This document shows positions 1-5,423 of a stretch of 14,678 nt of DNA, piece by piece. The stretch spans positions 1 to 14,678 of the forward strand of contig JBJEKU010000051.1 of assembly GCA_051878795.1 (NCBI GenBank), given 5' to 3'. Origin of the DNA: W1P20-047 sp051878795 (GTDB lineage: Bacteria > Actinomycetota > Coriobacteriia > Coriobacteriales > Eggerthellaceae). The notes under the pieces were generated by a model. It saw only the letters and a list, made by a program, of their open reading frames with translations, searched no databases and was not told where the DNA came from. A program made the translations under genes and the position numbers. Position 1 is the first letter of the stretch. Every line of letters begins with the position of its first letter.

Positions 1-357
1 GCCGGGCGGGCGGACCGGGGCTAGCTTCTACACCAACAATCGGCACATGATCGCAATTCATGGTTCTGGCACAGCAACAATCAAGGTATTTCTGATACTT
101 GGGAGCTAAGCGTCCCTCAACGACACTTAATTGTTCTTCGATATAGTTTTCTGTAATGTGTATTTCGCCTGTGCCAGACGCTTTTCGTTCGACCTCGTGA
201 AGATATTTCTTCGTGCAAATGTTTTCAACATTCGCTTTAGAAATCGCACTCTATCTTCGAAAGCAAAAATCCTTTTCTTATCTGAGAGAAAGTTCTTCAG
301 ATAAAATTGCGGAATGAAATGTTGCTTTATGACTTTTTTGTCTTGCGTATTGTTCAT
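1..357 (-). pseudogene. DUF4238 family protein, frameshifted and cut by the window edge
   Basis: The start at 357 gives a DUF4238-type N-terminus (KQHFIPQFYLKNF, then RIFAFED). The frame then drifts into an unlikely basic tail and stops at 127-129. In another frame the same strand carries the expected continuation: AISKANVENICTKKYLHEV, then ERKASGTGEIHITENYIEEQ and LSVVEGRLAPKYQKYL, open to base 1. The switch lies near 250-262 and is equivalent to one missing base. No slippery heptamer is visible, so I read it as a mutation or sequence error rather than programmed frameshifting. DUF4238 proteins have no established function and are common in accessory and defence-rich regions. The gene is AT-rich compared with pheA or mfd and has no clear ribosome binding site before the ATG. 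Similarity fades in the last 20 or so codons before the edge, where the sequence turns GC-rich. The family call is good; the gene's real state is uncertain. Confidence 0.7.
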
Positions 358-416
358 GTGGTGGGTCTGGTCGTCGCTGTCTTATTTTTCACAAATGATG
401 CTACCGAGAATCACCG

Positions 417-456
417 AAATAAAAAATAGGGCAGAATCGCTTTCGCAATCCCGCCC
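417..456 (-). terminator. Rho-independent terminator after the abi gene
   Basis: On the minus strand a 12-bp stem (429-440 with 445-456, a few G-U pairs) is closed by a GAAA tetraloop. A U-rich run (TATTTTTTATTT, 417-428) follows it. It lies 24 bases past the abi stop and also forms the 3' end of the proposed small RNA. Confidence 0.85.
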
Positions 457-481
457 CTAAAACCCGAGGGTTTTGACACCT
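417..481 (-). ncRNA. Candidate abi-associated small RNA, about 60-65 nt
   Basis: A transcript from the promoter at 488-515 would start near the abi stop codon. It would fold into hairpin 1 (459-464 with 469-474, arms AAAACC and GGTTTT, apex 465-468) and hairpin 2, the GAAA-capped terminator at 429-456. It would end in the U tract near 417. Such a compact two-hairpin RNA beside an Abi_2/HEPN gene matches what is known of AbiF-family loci, where a structured RNA motif named abiF lies next to the gene and has been proposed to act as an RNA antitoxin. The promoter and hairpins are seen; the RNA and its role are inferred. Alternatively the hairpins are only the abi 3' UTR and terminator. Confidence 0.5.
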
Positions 482-1457
482 AAAGTGATTCTATCAGTCC
501 CAAGCCAGCTGTCAATGATTTAATGAATCCGAACGCCGCCCATACGGTGGAATCAGGTCCGTTCGAAGGCAGCAACGACGTGTTGCTCTCGACCCTGCTG
601 AAAATTTCGTAGAGCTCGGATTCAGTCCGGTTTCTGGATTTCCCTGGTGGCACGATGCGCGAATAAACCACGAGAACCGTCGCGATTTGCTGTACTGTCG
701 GGCAACTCAACCACTTCGAACGCGTTGCCTTTGAGACCTTTGCGACGGTGGCAGTCCTGGCAACCGATTTGGCAATGCGGGCCTTGGAGCCTCCACGTTC
801 AGCGAAGGAGTTGATTATGCATGATCCGTGGGCGGCGCAGTTCCTGATGGATTTGACGTTTTTGAGGTCGTAATGCGAAGAGAGCAGCGTCTTGTCATCC
901 CAACGGTTGGCGCTGAAACGGACGAAATCAATCAAAGTGCCGAATGATGTGAGCTCGAGGAAGGCCCAGACTGGCATATTGTCGGAGTATTTCTCGTAGA
1001 CGCCGGCGCTATAGTGGCTGCGGGCGCTCATTCTGAGCTCGCGTAGGCGGTAATCCCTGTCTGAGGGATTCAGCGAGGCCATGTAGTCCGACACTATCGC
1101 GTATCCGTCTTCCCCTAGCTTCGTTGCCTTTCCTAATATCGCGACCTTCTGAAAGTGCTCTATATCGAGCGTCATGGCAAGCAGCGCGCTGCGGAACTGC
1201 TGATCGAGTGACGCGAGAAGGCGGAGCTGGGCGAAGTCGAGCGCTATGTAGCACCCCTCTTGCTTCCCGCCATTGTATTTGGAGAAGAGCTTGCGATAGG
1301 AGGCAAGCTTGAAGAAGTTGCATCTGTGCGCGAGATAATCCGCGGCATCCTCTTCGCTGCAGAGGTCGAACCTCACACCCTTCTCCTTCAGGTGGCCGAT
1401 TTGCTGGTCGATGGAGAGGGCCGGCTTCCTTCCGGTCGTCGCATCCGTTTCTGTCAT
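480..1457 (-). CDS. Abi family protein (Abi_2; AbiD/AbiF type, HEPN domain)
   Basis: 325 residues from the ATG at 1457, chosen because AAGGAGG lies just before it; an in-frame extension to 1598 has no ribosome binding site. The N-terminus has the Abi_2 signature: LSIDQQIGHLKEKGV (14-28), then YLAHRCNFFKLASYRKLF (41-58). SIRNCAAHG (203-211) is the R-x4-H HEPN motif (R205, H210) in the family form RNxxAH. Residues 221-250 are rich in Ser, Arg and Lys. AbiD/AbiF proteins cause abortive infection by phage. HEPN members are generally RNA-cleaving or RNA-binding, and AbiF proteins have been linked to the origin of Cas13. The protein is presumably cytoplasmic. A -10-like TAGAAT lies 30 bases upstream of the ATG and a strong terminator follows. 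Its neighbours (DUF4238, IS relic, small hydrophobic peptide) fit a mobile accessory strip. The choice between AbiD and AbiF is not certain. Confidence 0.85.
   Translation of the reverse strand: MTETDATTGRKPALSIDQQIGHLKEKGVRFDLCSEEDAADYLAHRCNFFKLASYRKLFSKYNGGKQEGCYIALDFAQLRLLASLDQQFRSALLAMTLDIEHFQKVAILGKATKLGEDGYAIVSDYMASLNPSDRDYRLRELRMSARSHYSAGVYEKYSDNMPVWAFLELTSFGTLIDFVRFSANRWDDKTLLSSHYDLKNVKSIRNCAAHGSCIINSFAERGGSKARIAKSVARTATVAKVSKATRSKWLSCPTVQQIATVLVVYSRIVPPGKSRNRTESELYEIFSRVESNTSLLPSNGPDSTVWAAFGFIKSLTAGLGLIESL
488..515 (-). promoter_or_regulatory. Near-consensus sigma-70 promoter inside the 3' end of the abi gene
   Basis: Minus strand: -35 TTGACA (510-515, perfect), 16-base spacer, -10 TAGAAT (488-493, 5 of 6). 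The predicted start is about 480-482, right at the abi stop codon. A promoter this good at the end of a gene, followed by two hairpins and no ORF, points to a separate small RNA. Confidence 0.6.
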
Positions 1458-1486
1458 GTGCCCTCCTTGCATTCCAAACGTAACTG

Positions 1487-1492
1487 ATTCTA
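1487..1492 (-). promoter_or_regulatory. Possible -10 box of the abi gene
   Basis: TAGAAT on the minus strand would start transcription near 1480, giving a leader of about 22 bases before the ATG at 1457. It sits in the decamer GATAGAATCA that also contains the -10 of the small-RNA promoter at the gene's other end. The -35 is poor (TTGGCT with a 19-base spacer). Confidence 0.35.
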
Positions 1493-1626
1493 TCGGCTGG
1501 AGCCGTCTTTCAGCCAACGCTGTATTTCCAGATAGGCTTGAGTGATAAGAAAACGAAATAATTACTGTGTCTAGCAATCCTACATAGAACAATGCCACAA
1601 TCCCCTCAGTCGTCAGATGGGGGTTT

Positions 1627-1770
1627 ATGAGTCCAGAAGATCATAGAAACATGCGCAGGCAGCAGATCGAGCAGTTCTGTGTAAGCGATGTGAAGGTTGA
1701 GGAGTGGACCAAGCTCAACTATATGTGCCAGTCTGAGTATTACGAGCCATCAGCAGGGGTATTATCCTGA
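1627..1770 (+). pseudogene. Relic resembling the IS66 accessory gene tnpA, N-terminal part only
   Basis: A 47-codon frame beginning MSPEDHRNMRRQQIEQF and continuing VEEWTKLNYMCQSEYYEP, then a stop. IS66 TnpA accessory proteins share this layout: an MxPEExRxxRxxQI opening, then a short helix-turn-helix of the form SGxxVxxWCxxNxIxxxTYYxW. The usual WC is WT here, and the protein ends where a full TnpA would continue for about 60 more residues. No tnpB or tnpC and no terminal inverted repeats were found nearby. Identification is by eye from the motif only. It could instead be a small orphan DNA-binding protein. Confidence 0.4.
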
Positions 1771-1977
1771 ATCAGCAGGACGATAATTTGGCATGAGCAT
1801 GAGTCCGGGTTGCCGAATTGTTTAATGCCGTGACTCGGTGTTAACAAACTATAGTATGCATTGATGAATCCATTCGATGCTTGCAGAAATAATCGTATTG
1901 AAAACGCCATCGTTCTAGTGTACGTCTCTGTCTAGCTATGTCTTTGATCGATATTTTTGTAAGGTGGGAAAACGTCC

Positions 1978-2005
1978 TGCACATTACATCGACACCGTGT
2001 ATAAT
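1978..2005 (+). promoter_or_regulatory. Promoter reading antisense into the small hydrophobic gene
   Basis: Plus strand: -35 TGCACA (1978-1983, 4 of 6), 16-base spacer, -10 TATAAT (2000-2005, perfect). The start would be near 2012, at the first base of the left inverted repeat. It overlaps the last codons of the minus-strand gene at 1984-2193, so its product would be antisense RNA. Confidence 0.5.
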
Positions 2006-2193
2006 AGGCCCAACGGCAGCCTATGTCGAAGGTGGGCGCGCCGGGTTAGACTTGGCGCCGTAATGTTACTGGTTACGGCGCCTCTCTTTATGTCGTTAAC
2101 TGCGTCACCCATGGCGGGCAATAGAGTGAGAATAACGGTTATTAATCCGAGCGTTGCCGAAACAAGCTCGATAATCGAAATTGCCAGCTCCAT
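1984..2193 (-). CDS. Small hydrophobic peptide, candidate type I toxin
   Basis: 69 residues from the ATG at 2193, which has the strongest ribosome binding site in the window (AAAGGAGGTG, 5 bases before ATG). The peptide opens MELAISIIELVSATLGLI, one transmembrane helix to about residue 27, followed by a charged segment (DAVNDIKR). The remaining C-terminus is basic (TRRAHLRHRL) and is encoded by an inverted repeat, so it may be incidental. I recognise no named family. A short membrane helix with a charged tail, an antisense promoter at the 3' end and 5'-3' complementary repeats in the message are what type I toxin genes (Fst, Hok, TxpA/BsrG classes) show. The small-protein call is good because of the ribosome binding site; the toxin role is inference. 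Alternatives are a holin-like or membrane regulatory peptide. Confidence 0.6.
   Translation of the reverse strand: MELAISIIELVSATLGLITVILTLLPAMGDAVNDIKRGAVTSNITAPSLTRRAHLRHRLPLGLLYTVSM
2011..2042 (+). repeat. Left arm of inverted repeat framing the small hydrophobic gene
   Basis: Three blocks, CAACGGCA (2011-2018), CCTATG (2020-2025) and GTGGGCGCGCC (2032-2042), recur in the same order and inverted at 2221-2251: 25 matching bases with short unequal gaps. In a minus-strand message this arm lies at the 3' end and pairs with the 5' leader. Confidence 0.8.
2012..2092 (+). ncRNA. Candidate antisense RNA to the small hydrophobic gene
   Basis: The predicted transcript from the promoter at 1978-2005 to the hairpin at 2054-2082 is about 80 nt. 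It is fully complementary to the 3' half of the message for the peptide at 1984-2193. It fits a cis-encoded RNA antitoxin but rests only on the promoter and hairpin. Confidence 0.4.
2054..2092 (+). terminator. Stem-loop with pyrimidine-rich tail, possible end of the antisense RNA
   Basis: A perfect 10-bp stem (2054-2063 GGCGCCGTAA with 2073-2082) and a 9-base loop, followed on the plus strand by TCTCTTTATG. The tail is weak for a terminator. The stem also lies inside the minus-strand coding sequence, where it would fold in the mRNA. Confidence 0.45.
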
Positions 2194-2220
2194 GAAACCA
2201 CCTCCTTTCCTAAGATCGGA

Positions 2221-2251
2221 GGCGCGCCCACTCATAGGTCTTATGCCGTTG
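2221..2251 (-). repeat. Right arm of inverted repeat, in the leader of the small hydrophobic gene
   Basis: GGCGCGCCCAC (2221-2231), CATAGG (2233-2238) and TGCCGTTG (2244-2251) are the reverse complement of the blocks at 2011-2042. The arm ends about 12 bases upstream of the ribosome binding site of the gene at 1984-2193. Pairing with the 3' arm would close the message into a panhandle. Confidence 0.8.
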
Positions 2252-2283
2252 AGCGTTCGAGTATCGTACTGGGCTGGGCTTGC

Positions 2284-2311
2284 GTATCTGCTGCAATGAC
2301 CTTGCAGATAC
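2284..2311. promoter_or_regulatory. Dyad GTATCTGC-N12-GCAGATAC, operator-like
   Basis: Perfect 8-bp arms 12 bases apart, about 20-45 bases upstream of the -10-like GATACT (2260-2265, minus strand) of the small hydrophobic gene. This is where a repressor or activator of that gene could bind. It could equally be an RNA hairpin. Confidence 0.35.
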
Positions 2312-2318
2312 CTTGTTG

Positions 2319-2346
2319 GGAATTGCCTGCAATTCCTTGGTTTTCT
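2319..2346 (+). terminator. Short hairpin with T-rich tail
   Basis: GGAATTG (2319-2325) and CAATTCC (2330-2336) flank CCTG, followed by TTGGTTTTCT. It resembles a weak plus-strand terminator, yet no plus-strand gene ends here. It sits directly beside the dyad at 2284-2311. Confidence 0.3.
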
Positions 2347-2380
2347 AGCGATAAGCCATCAGTAGACGGTTTTCGGGCGC

Positions 2381-2417
2381 AAATAAAAATCGGCGGAAGG
2401 GATTCCCTTCCGCCGAT
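2381..2417 (-). terminator. Rho-independent terminator of pheA
   Basis: A perfect inverted repeat of 13-bp arms (2389-2401 with 2405-2417; core CGGCGGAAGGG) is followed on the minus strand by ATTTTTATTT. It starts 30 bases past the pheA stop. The plus-strand side (AGCGTTTTATA) could also work weakly. Confidence 0.9.
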
Positions 2418-2446
2418 AGCGTTTTATACCTGGTTTTTTATTCCGT

Positions 2447-3304
2447 CTATTCGTCCTGCTCTTCGATAGGGTAGCTTCCTAGTACCTTCACGTTGCGTAG
2501 CTTCAGGCGCAGGCAGCTGAGCGCGGTTTGCACGTCGGGGTCGTAGACGGATCCTTCGATATCCACAAAGAACATGTAGTCGCCCAATGCCTGCTTGGTG
2601 GGGCGGCTCTGGATCTTGGTCAGGTTGATGTTCGCGTAGGCGAATTCCGAAAGGATCATCAGCAGCGAACCGACACGGTCTGCATGCAGGAACAGCGCCA
2701 AGGAGGTCTTGTAGCGCTGGCCCGTGAACACCGGCTTGGTGCCGGGGCGTGCGATGAGCGCGAAGCAGGTCTGATTGCCGAAGTGGTCTTCGATTTCGCG
2801 GTCGACAACCTCTGCTCCATGCAGCTGGGCGGCATATTCGTTCGCGATTCCCGCAATGTGTTTGTTGTTTGCGGCAAGTTGCGCGCTTTCGGCCGTGGAG
2901 CGGGTGGTCATGGTATCGCGCCCGGGGAACTTCTCGTTGATATAACGGCGGCACTGCCCAAGGCCCTGCGGGTGGGACGCGATAGTGGTGATATCCGCTG
3001 CGGTGGCACCCGGCTGCATCAGCAAGGTGTGATGGATGTTCATCACATGCTCGCCCAGGATGATGGCATCGCTGTTGAAAGCGAAGTTGTCGAGCGTGCT
3101 GGTGACGGGGCCTTCCAGCGAGTTTTCCGTAGCGACTACGCCGTAGGTTACCTTGCCGCGGTCGACGTATTCGAAGATGGTGTTGAACGAAGGGCAGGGG
3201 ACGAACGTCGCATCAACTCCCAAGCGCTTGGCGAAAACGCGTGCTGCTTCGTCGGAGTAGGTTCCTTCGGGGCCCAAGTAGGCGATCGAGATCTCTTTCG
3301 TCAT
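2447..3304 (-). CDS. pheA: Prephenate dehydratase
   Basis: 285 residues from the ATG at 3304, which has CAGG 6 bases before it; an ATG 18 bases further upstream lacks a site. It converts prephenate to phenylpyruvate, the committed step to phenylalanine, in the cytoplasm. The catalytic PDT domain (about 5-185) shows AYLGPEGTYS (8-17), NSLEGPV (61-67), ASHPQGLGQC (109-118) and TTRSTAESA (133-141). The C-terminal ACT domain (about 199-275) shows INLTKIQSRP (226-235) and GDYMFFVDIEG (241-251), the usual site of phenylalanine feedback inhibition. Two departures from the family: the PDT motif TRF is TCF (179-181), one C-to-T change from CGC, and the ACT motifs GAL and ESRP read GSL and QSRP. It lacks a fused chorismate mutase. 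It is transcribed alone, ending at a strong hairpin, and is divergent from the signal peptidase gene. Confidence 0.95.
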   Translation of the reverse strand: MTKEISIAYLGPEGTYSDEAARVFAKRLGVDATFVPCPSFNTIFEYVDRGKVTYGVVATENSLEGPVTSTLDNFAFNSDAIILGEHVMNIHHTLLMQPGATAADITTIASHPQGLGQCRRYINEKFPGRDTMTTRSTAESAQLAANNKHIAGIANEYAAQLHGAEVVDREIEDHFGNQTCFALIARPGTKPVFTGQRYKTSLALFLHADRVGSLLMILSEFAYANINLTKIQSRPTKQALGDYMFFVDIEGSVYDPDVQTALSCLRLKLRNVKVLGSYPIEEQDE

Positions 3305-3492
3305 GGTATACCTGCCAATCATTAGGGTTACGTGCGCGTAAGATTGTAACCTATCCCGTCAAAGTCCCTGTAAGGTGCCCGGTCCAGAAGGCTTATTTCG
3401 GCTGTAAGGTGGACATATTTCCAGAACCCCCTCATCTCCGGCATAGAATCGGCGCAAATAGCTTGAAGGCCTGTTCTGTGGAGGTGGGTATT

Positions 3493-3984
3493 GTGGGGAA
3501 GTTCGTTTCAAGGGTGATCGATATCGAGCTGCTTGTTGCTGCATTGCTTGCGGTTGCCGTCGTGGGCGTGGGCTTCCTCGGCTTCAAGCCCTTCGTGGTG
3601 ATGTCCGGGTCCATGGAGCCAGCGTTGCGAGTAGGTTCCCTTGCCTACGTGAATACGCGTATAGGGTCCGATGAACTGGGAAAAGGCGATATCGTCACCT
3701 TCGATACGGAAGATGGGAAGACCGTCACCCACAGGGTGGTTCTGGTGGATTCCGATACGCGGGAGATAATGACGAAGGGGGATGCGAACAGCCAGCCCGA
3801 TCCAGCCTTGGTGCCCTTCGACCGCGTGTTGGGGAAAACGGTCCTATGCGTGCCTTACGCTGGAATGGTGCTGGATGCGTTCATCGCGAATAAGGTGGCC
3901 TGGATCTGCGTGTTGGTGCTGTTCAATGCGGCGCTGCTTTTCATGCCTTGGATTTTAGGGAAGGAAGCGGGGCGTTTGCGATGA
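3493..3984 (+). CDS. Signal peptidase I, S26B (SipW/archaeal-ER) type
   Basis: 163 residues from a GTG at 3493, chosen because GGAGGTG lies 6 bases upstream; the in-frame ATG at 3241 would run deep into pheA and has no support. An N-terminal membrane helix (about 11-31) precedes SGSMEPAL (38-45) with nucleophile Ser40. TVTHRVV (77-83) gives His80, which replaces the lysine general base of bacterial-type enzymes, so this is the S26B class. TKGDAN (94-99) is the conserved box that follows. A second helix lies near 135-158. The active site should face outside the membrane. It overlaps the next gene by ATGA, and that gene codes for a secreted TasA-like protein. By analogy with SipW and TasA in Bacillus, this peptidase probably processes its partner rather than serving general secretion. 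Confidence 0.9.
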   Translation: MGKFVSRVIDIELLVAALLAVAVVGVGFLGFKPFVVMSGSMEPALRVGSLAYVNTRIGSDELGKGDIVTFDTEDGKTVTHRVVLVDSDTREIMTKGDANSQPDPALVPFDRVLGKTVLCVPYAGMVLDAFIANKVAWICVLVLFNAALLFMPWILGKEAGRLR

Positions 3985-5321
3985 GGTTCTGCAGGGCGCC
4001 CCTGAAGGTGTTTTTGTCGTGCTTTCTCCTGGGTAACCTGGTGGTTTTTTCCAGCTATGCTGCGCGTTTGAGTTCGGTGGAGCTGGAACAATCCTTCGGG
4101 GTGGATGCCGTGAAGGTGGAAGTGGATTGCCTTCGTCCCGAAAACAAGCTGCTCCTGCCCGGGTCGAGCGTTCCCTTGCATTTCTTCATCAGGGAAACGG
4201 GTGCGGACTGCTACATCCGCTGCAAGGCGGAATACCGCATGGAGGATCCGTCGGGCGCGGAAGGCCGGGTGGTTTCCGTCGATTATGCGGGCATGCTCGA
4301 TGACGGGTTGTGGGCGGTCGCACAGGACGGGTATGCCTATTACAAACCCGTGCTTCATCGCGGGTCGAGCGTTGTGCTGGAAGAAGCGGTTCGGGACGCG
4401 TTCGAAGGGGATGCCGAATCTTTTTCGCATATCTTTACCGTCGAGGCGGTGCAGGCGCGCCATATGGATCCCGATTATGGGGCTGCATCGCCATGGGGCG
4501 ATATCCGCATCCAGGAATACAAGGGGCAGGCAGTGGTGTTCCGGCAGGGGAACGGGGATACGCCCTATTCGTTGTCCTATAGCCAGGACGGGGGCTTTAC
4601 GGTGTCCGATGGCGGTTTGTTCGGGGAATTTGCCACCATGGTGCCCGGCGACGAGCGCTCGGGGAAGGTGGAAGTGCGAAACACGGGAAGCAAGCCGGCT
4701 CAGATGCTGTTCTGGGTTTCCGCGCCCGAAGGACAAGCCACCGAAACCTTGCGGGATTCGGCTCGCTTGAAGGTATCCGTTTCCAGCGAGCAGGGTGCAA
4801 AGACCCTGTTCGAGGGGAATTTGCAACAGGCATGCGCTTCGGAAAAGCTGCGGCTGGGCGAATTGGGGGCGGGGGAGTCGCGAGATATGGAATTCACGCT
4901 TTTCCTGCCTGCTTCCCTGGGGAATGAAGCAGCGGCCCAGTCGGGAACCATGGCATTTCGCTTCCAGGCCCAGCCGGTAGAAGCAGGGGAACCGTCTGGT
5001 GGAGACGATTCGGGCGGATCGCCTGACGGGCCAGGTGATCAGGGTGCTTCAGGCGGGAACGGTCAGCTGGAAGGCGATGGAGCAGATGATTCCGGTTCTC
5101 AGGTTTCCGCTGACGGATCGGATGCTTCGGGCGCTGCGACGACGGAAGGCGTGCGGCAGCTTGCTTCCACGGCGAAGCGTAGTTTGGCCAAGACCCGGGA
5201 CTTCCTGGCGCCGGTCGTACCCGCGCTGATTGCGGTGGCTGGCGTGTCCACCCTGGCAGCGTTCTTGAGCTGGTTTGCGGGGCAGGCAATGCGGCGTAAA
5301 CGCTTGATGATGCGGAGGTGA
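3981..5321 (+). CDS. TasA-like secreted protein with C-terminal membrane anchor
   Basis: 446 residues; the ATG at 3981 overlaps the signal peptidase stop (ATGA), so translation is probably coupled. The signal peptide is about 1-28 (hydrophobic 9-25, then SSYAA as likely cleavage site). Residues 30-180 follow the TasA/camelysin pattern of SipW substrates: a variable strand with ETGADCYIRCKAEYR (72-86), then DGYAYYKPVLHRGSS (116-130), then FTVEAVQARH (152-161) and PWGDI (171-175). A second beta-rich domain (about 205-345) includes MVPGDERSGKVEVRNTG (220-236). A Gly/Ser/Asp-rich linker (about 350-395) leads to a helix (about 413-435) and a basic end (RRKRLMMRR). The product should be held in the membrane with its domains outside the cell. 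TasA itself forms biofilm fibres, but it lacks a C-terminal anchor, so fibre formation here is unproven. No sortase motif is visible. Confidence 0.7.
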   Translation: MRFCRAPLKVFLSCFLLGNLVVFSSYAARLSSVELEQSFGVDAVKVEVDCLRPENKLLLPGSSVPLHFFIRETGADCYIRCKAEYRMEDPSGAEGRVVSVDYAGMLDDGLWAVAQDGYAYYKPVLHRGSSVVLEEAVRDAFEGDAESFSHIFTVEAVQARHMDPDYGAASPWGDIRIQEYKGQAVVFRQGNGDTPYSLSYSQDGGFTVSDGGLFGEFATMVPGDERSGKVEVRNTGSKPAQMLFWVSAPEGQATETLRDSARLKVSVSSEQGAKTLFEGNLQQACASEKLRLGELGAGESRDMEFTLFLPASLGNEAAAQSGTMAFRFQAQPVEAGEPSGGDDSGGSPDGPGDQGASGGNGQLEGDGADDSGSQVSADGSDASGAATTEGVRQLASTAKRSLAKTRDFLAPVVPALIAVAGVSTLAAFLSWFAGQAMRRKRLMMRR

Positions 5322-5367
5322 CGCGATTGTTGAAAAGTGTCTTTACCTGATAAGCGTTAAGGCTGCG

Positions 5368-5373
5368 TATAAT
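5368..5373 (+). promoter_or_regulatory. -10 box TATAAT upstream of the DUF6273 gene
   Basis: A perfect TATAAT with predicted start near 5380, giving a 44-base leader before the GTG at 5424. The -35 region is weak (TTTACC at 5342-5347 is 20 bases away). It suggests the gene is transcribed apart from the signal peptidase operon. Confidence 0.45.
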
Positions 5374-5423
5374 CGACTTTCGTATGCTATGTGATCGCTC
5401 GTGCGAGAGGTCGGGAGGAAATC

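Noticed and set aside
250..265. Programmed -1 frameshifting in DUF4238
   Set aside because: No X-XXY-YYZ slippery heptamer or following stem is visible at the switch point.
1864..1935. 23-codon plus-strand frame starting MNPFDACRNN
   Set aside because: No ribosome binding site and no similarity that I can see; the surrounding 1771-1977 stretch shows no gene or structure.
2528..3325. 265-codon plus-strand frame opposite pheA
   Set aside because: Antisense of a clear prephenate dehydratase, with no ribosome binding site or motif.
3855..4826. 323-codon minus-strand frame opposite the TasA-like gene
   Set aside because: No start signal or motif; the plus-strand gene has a signal peptide, an anchor and translational coupling.
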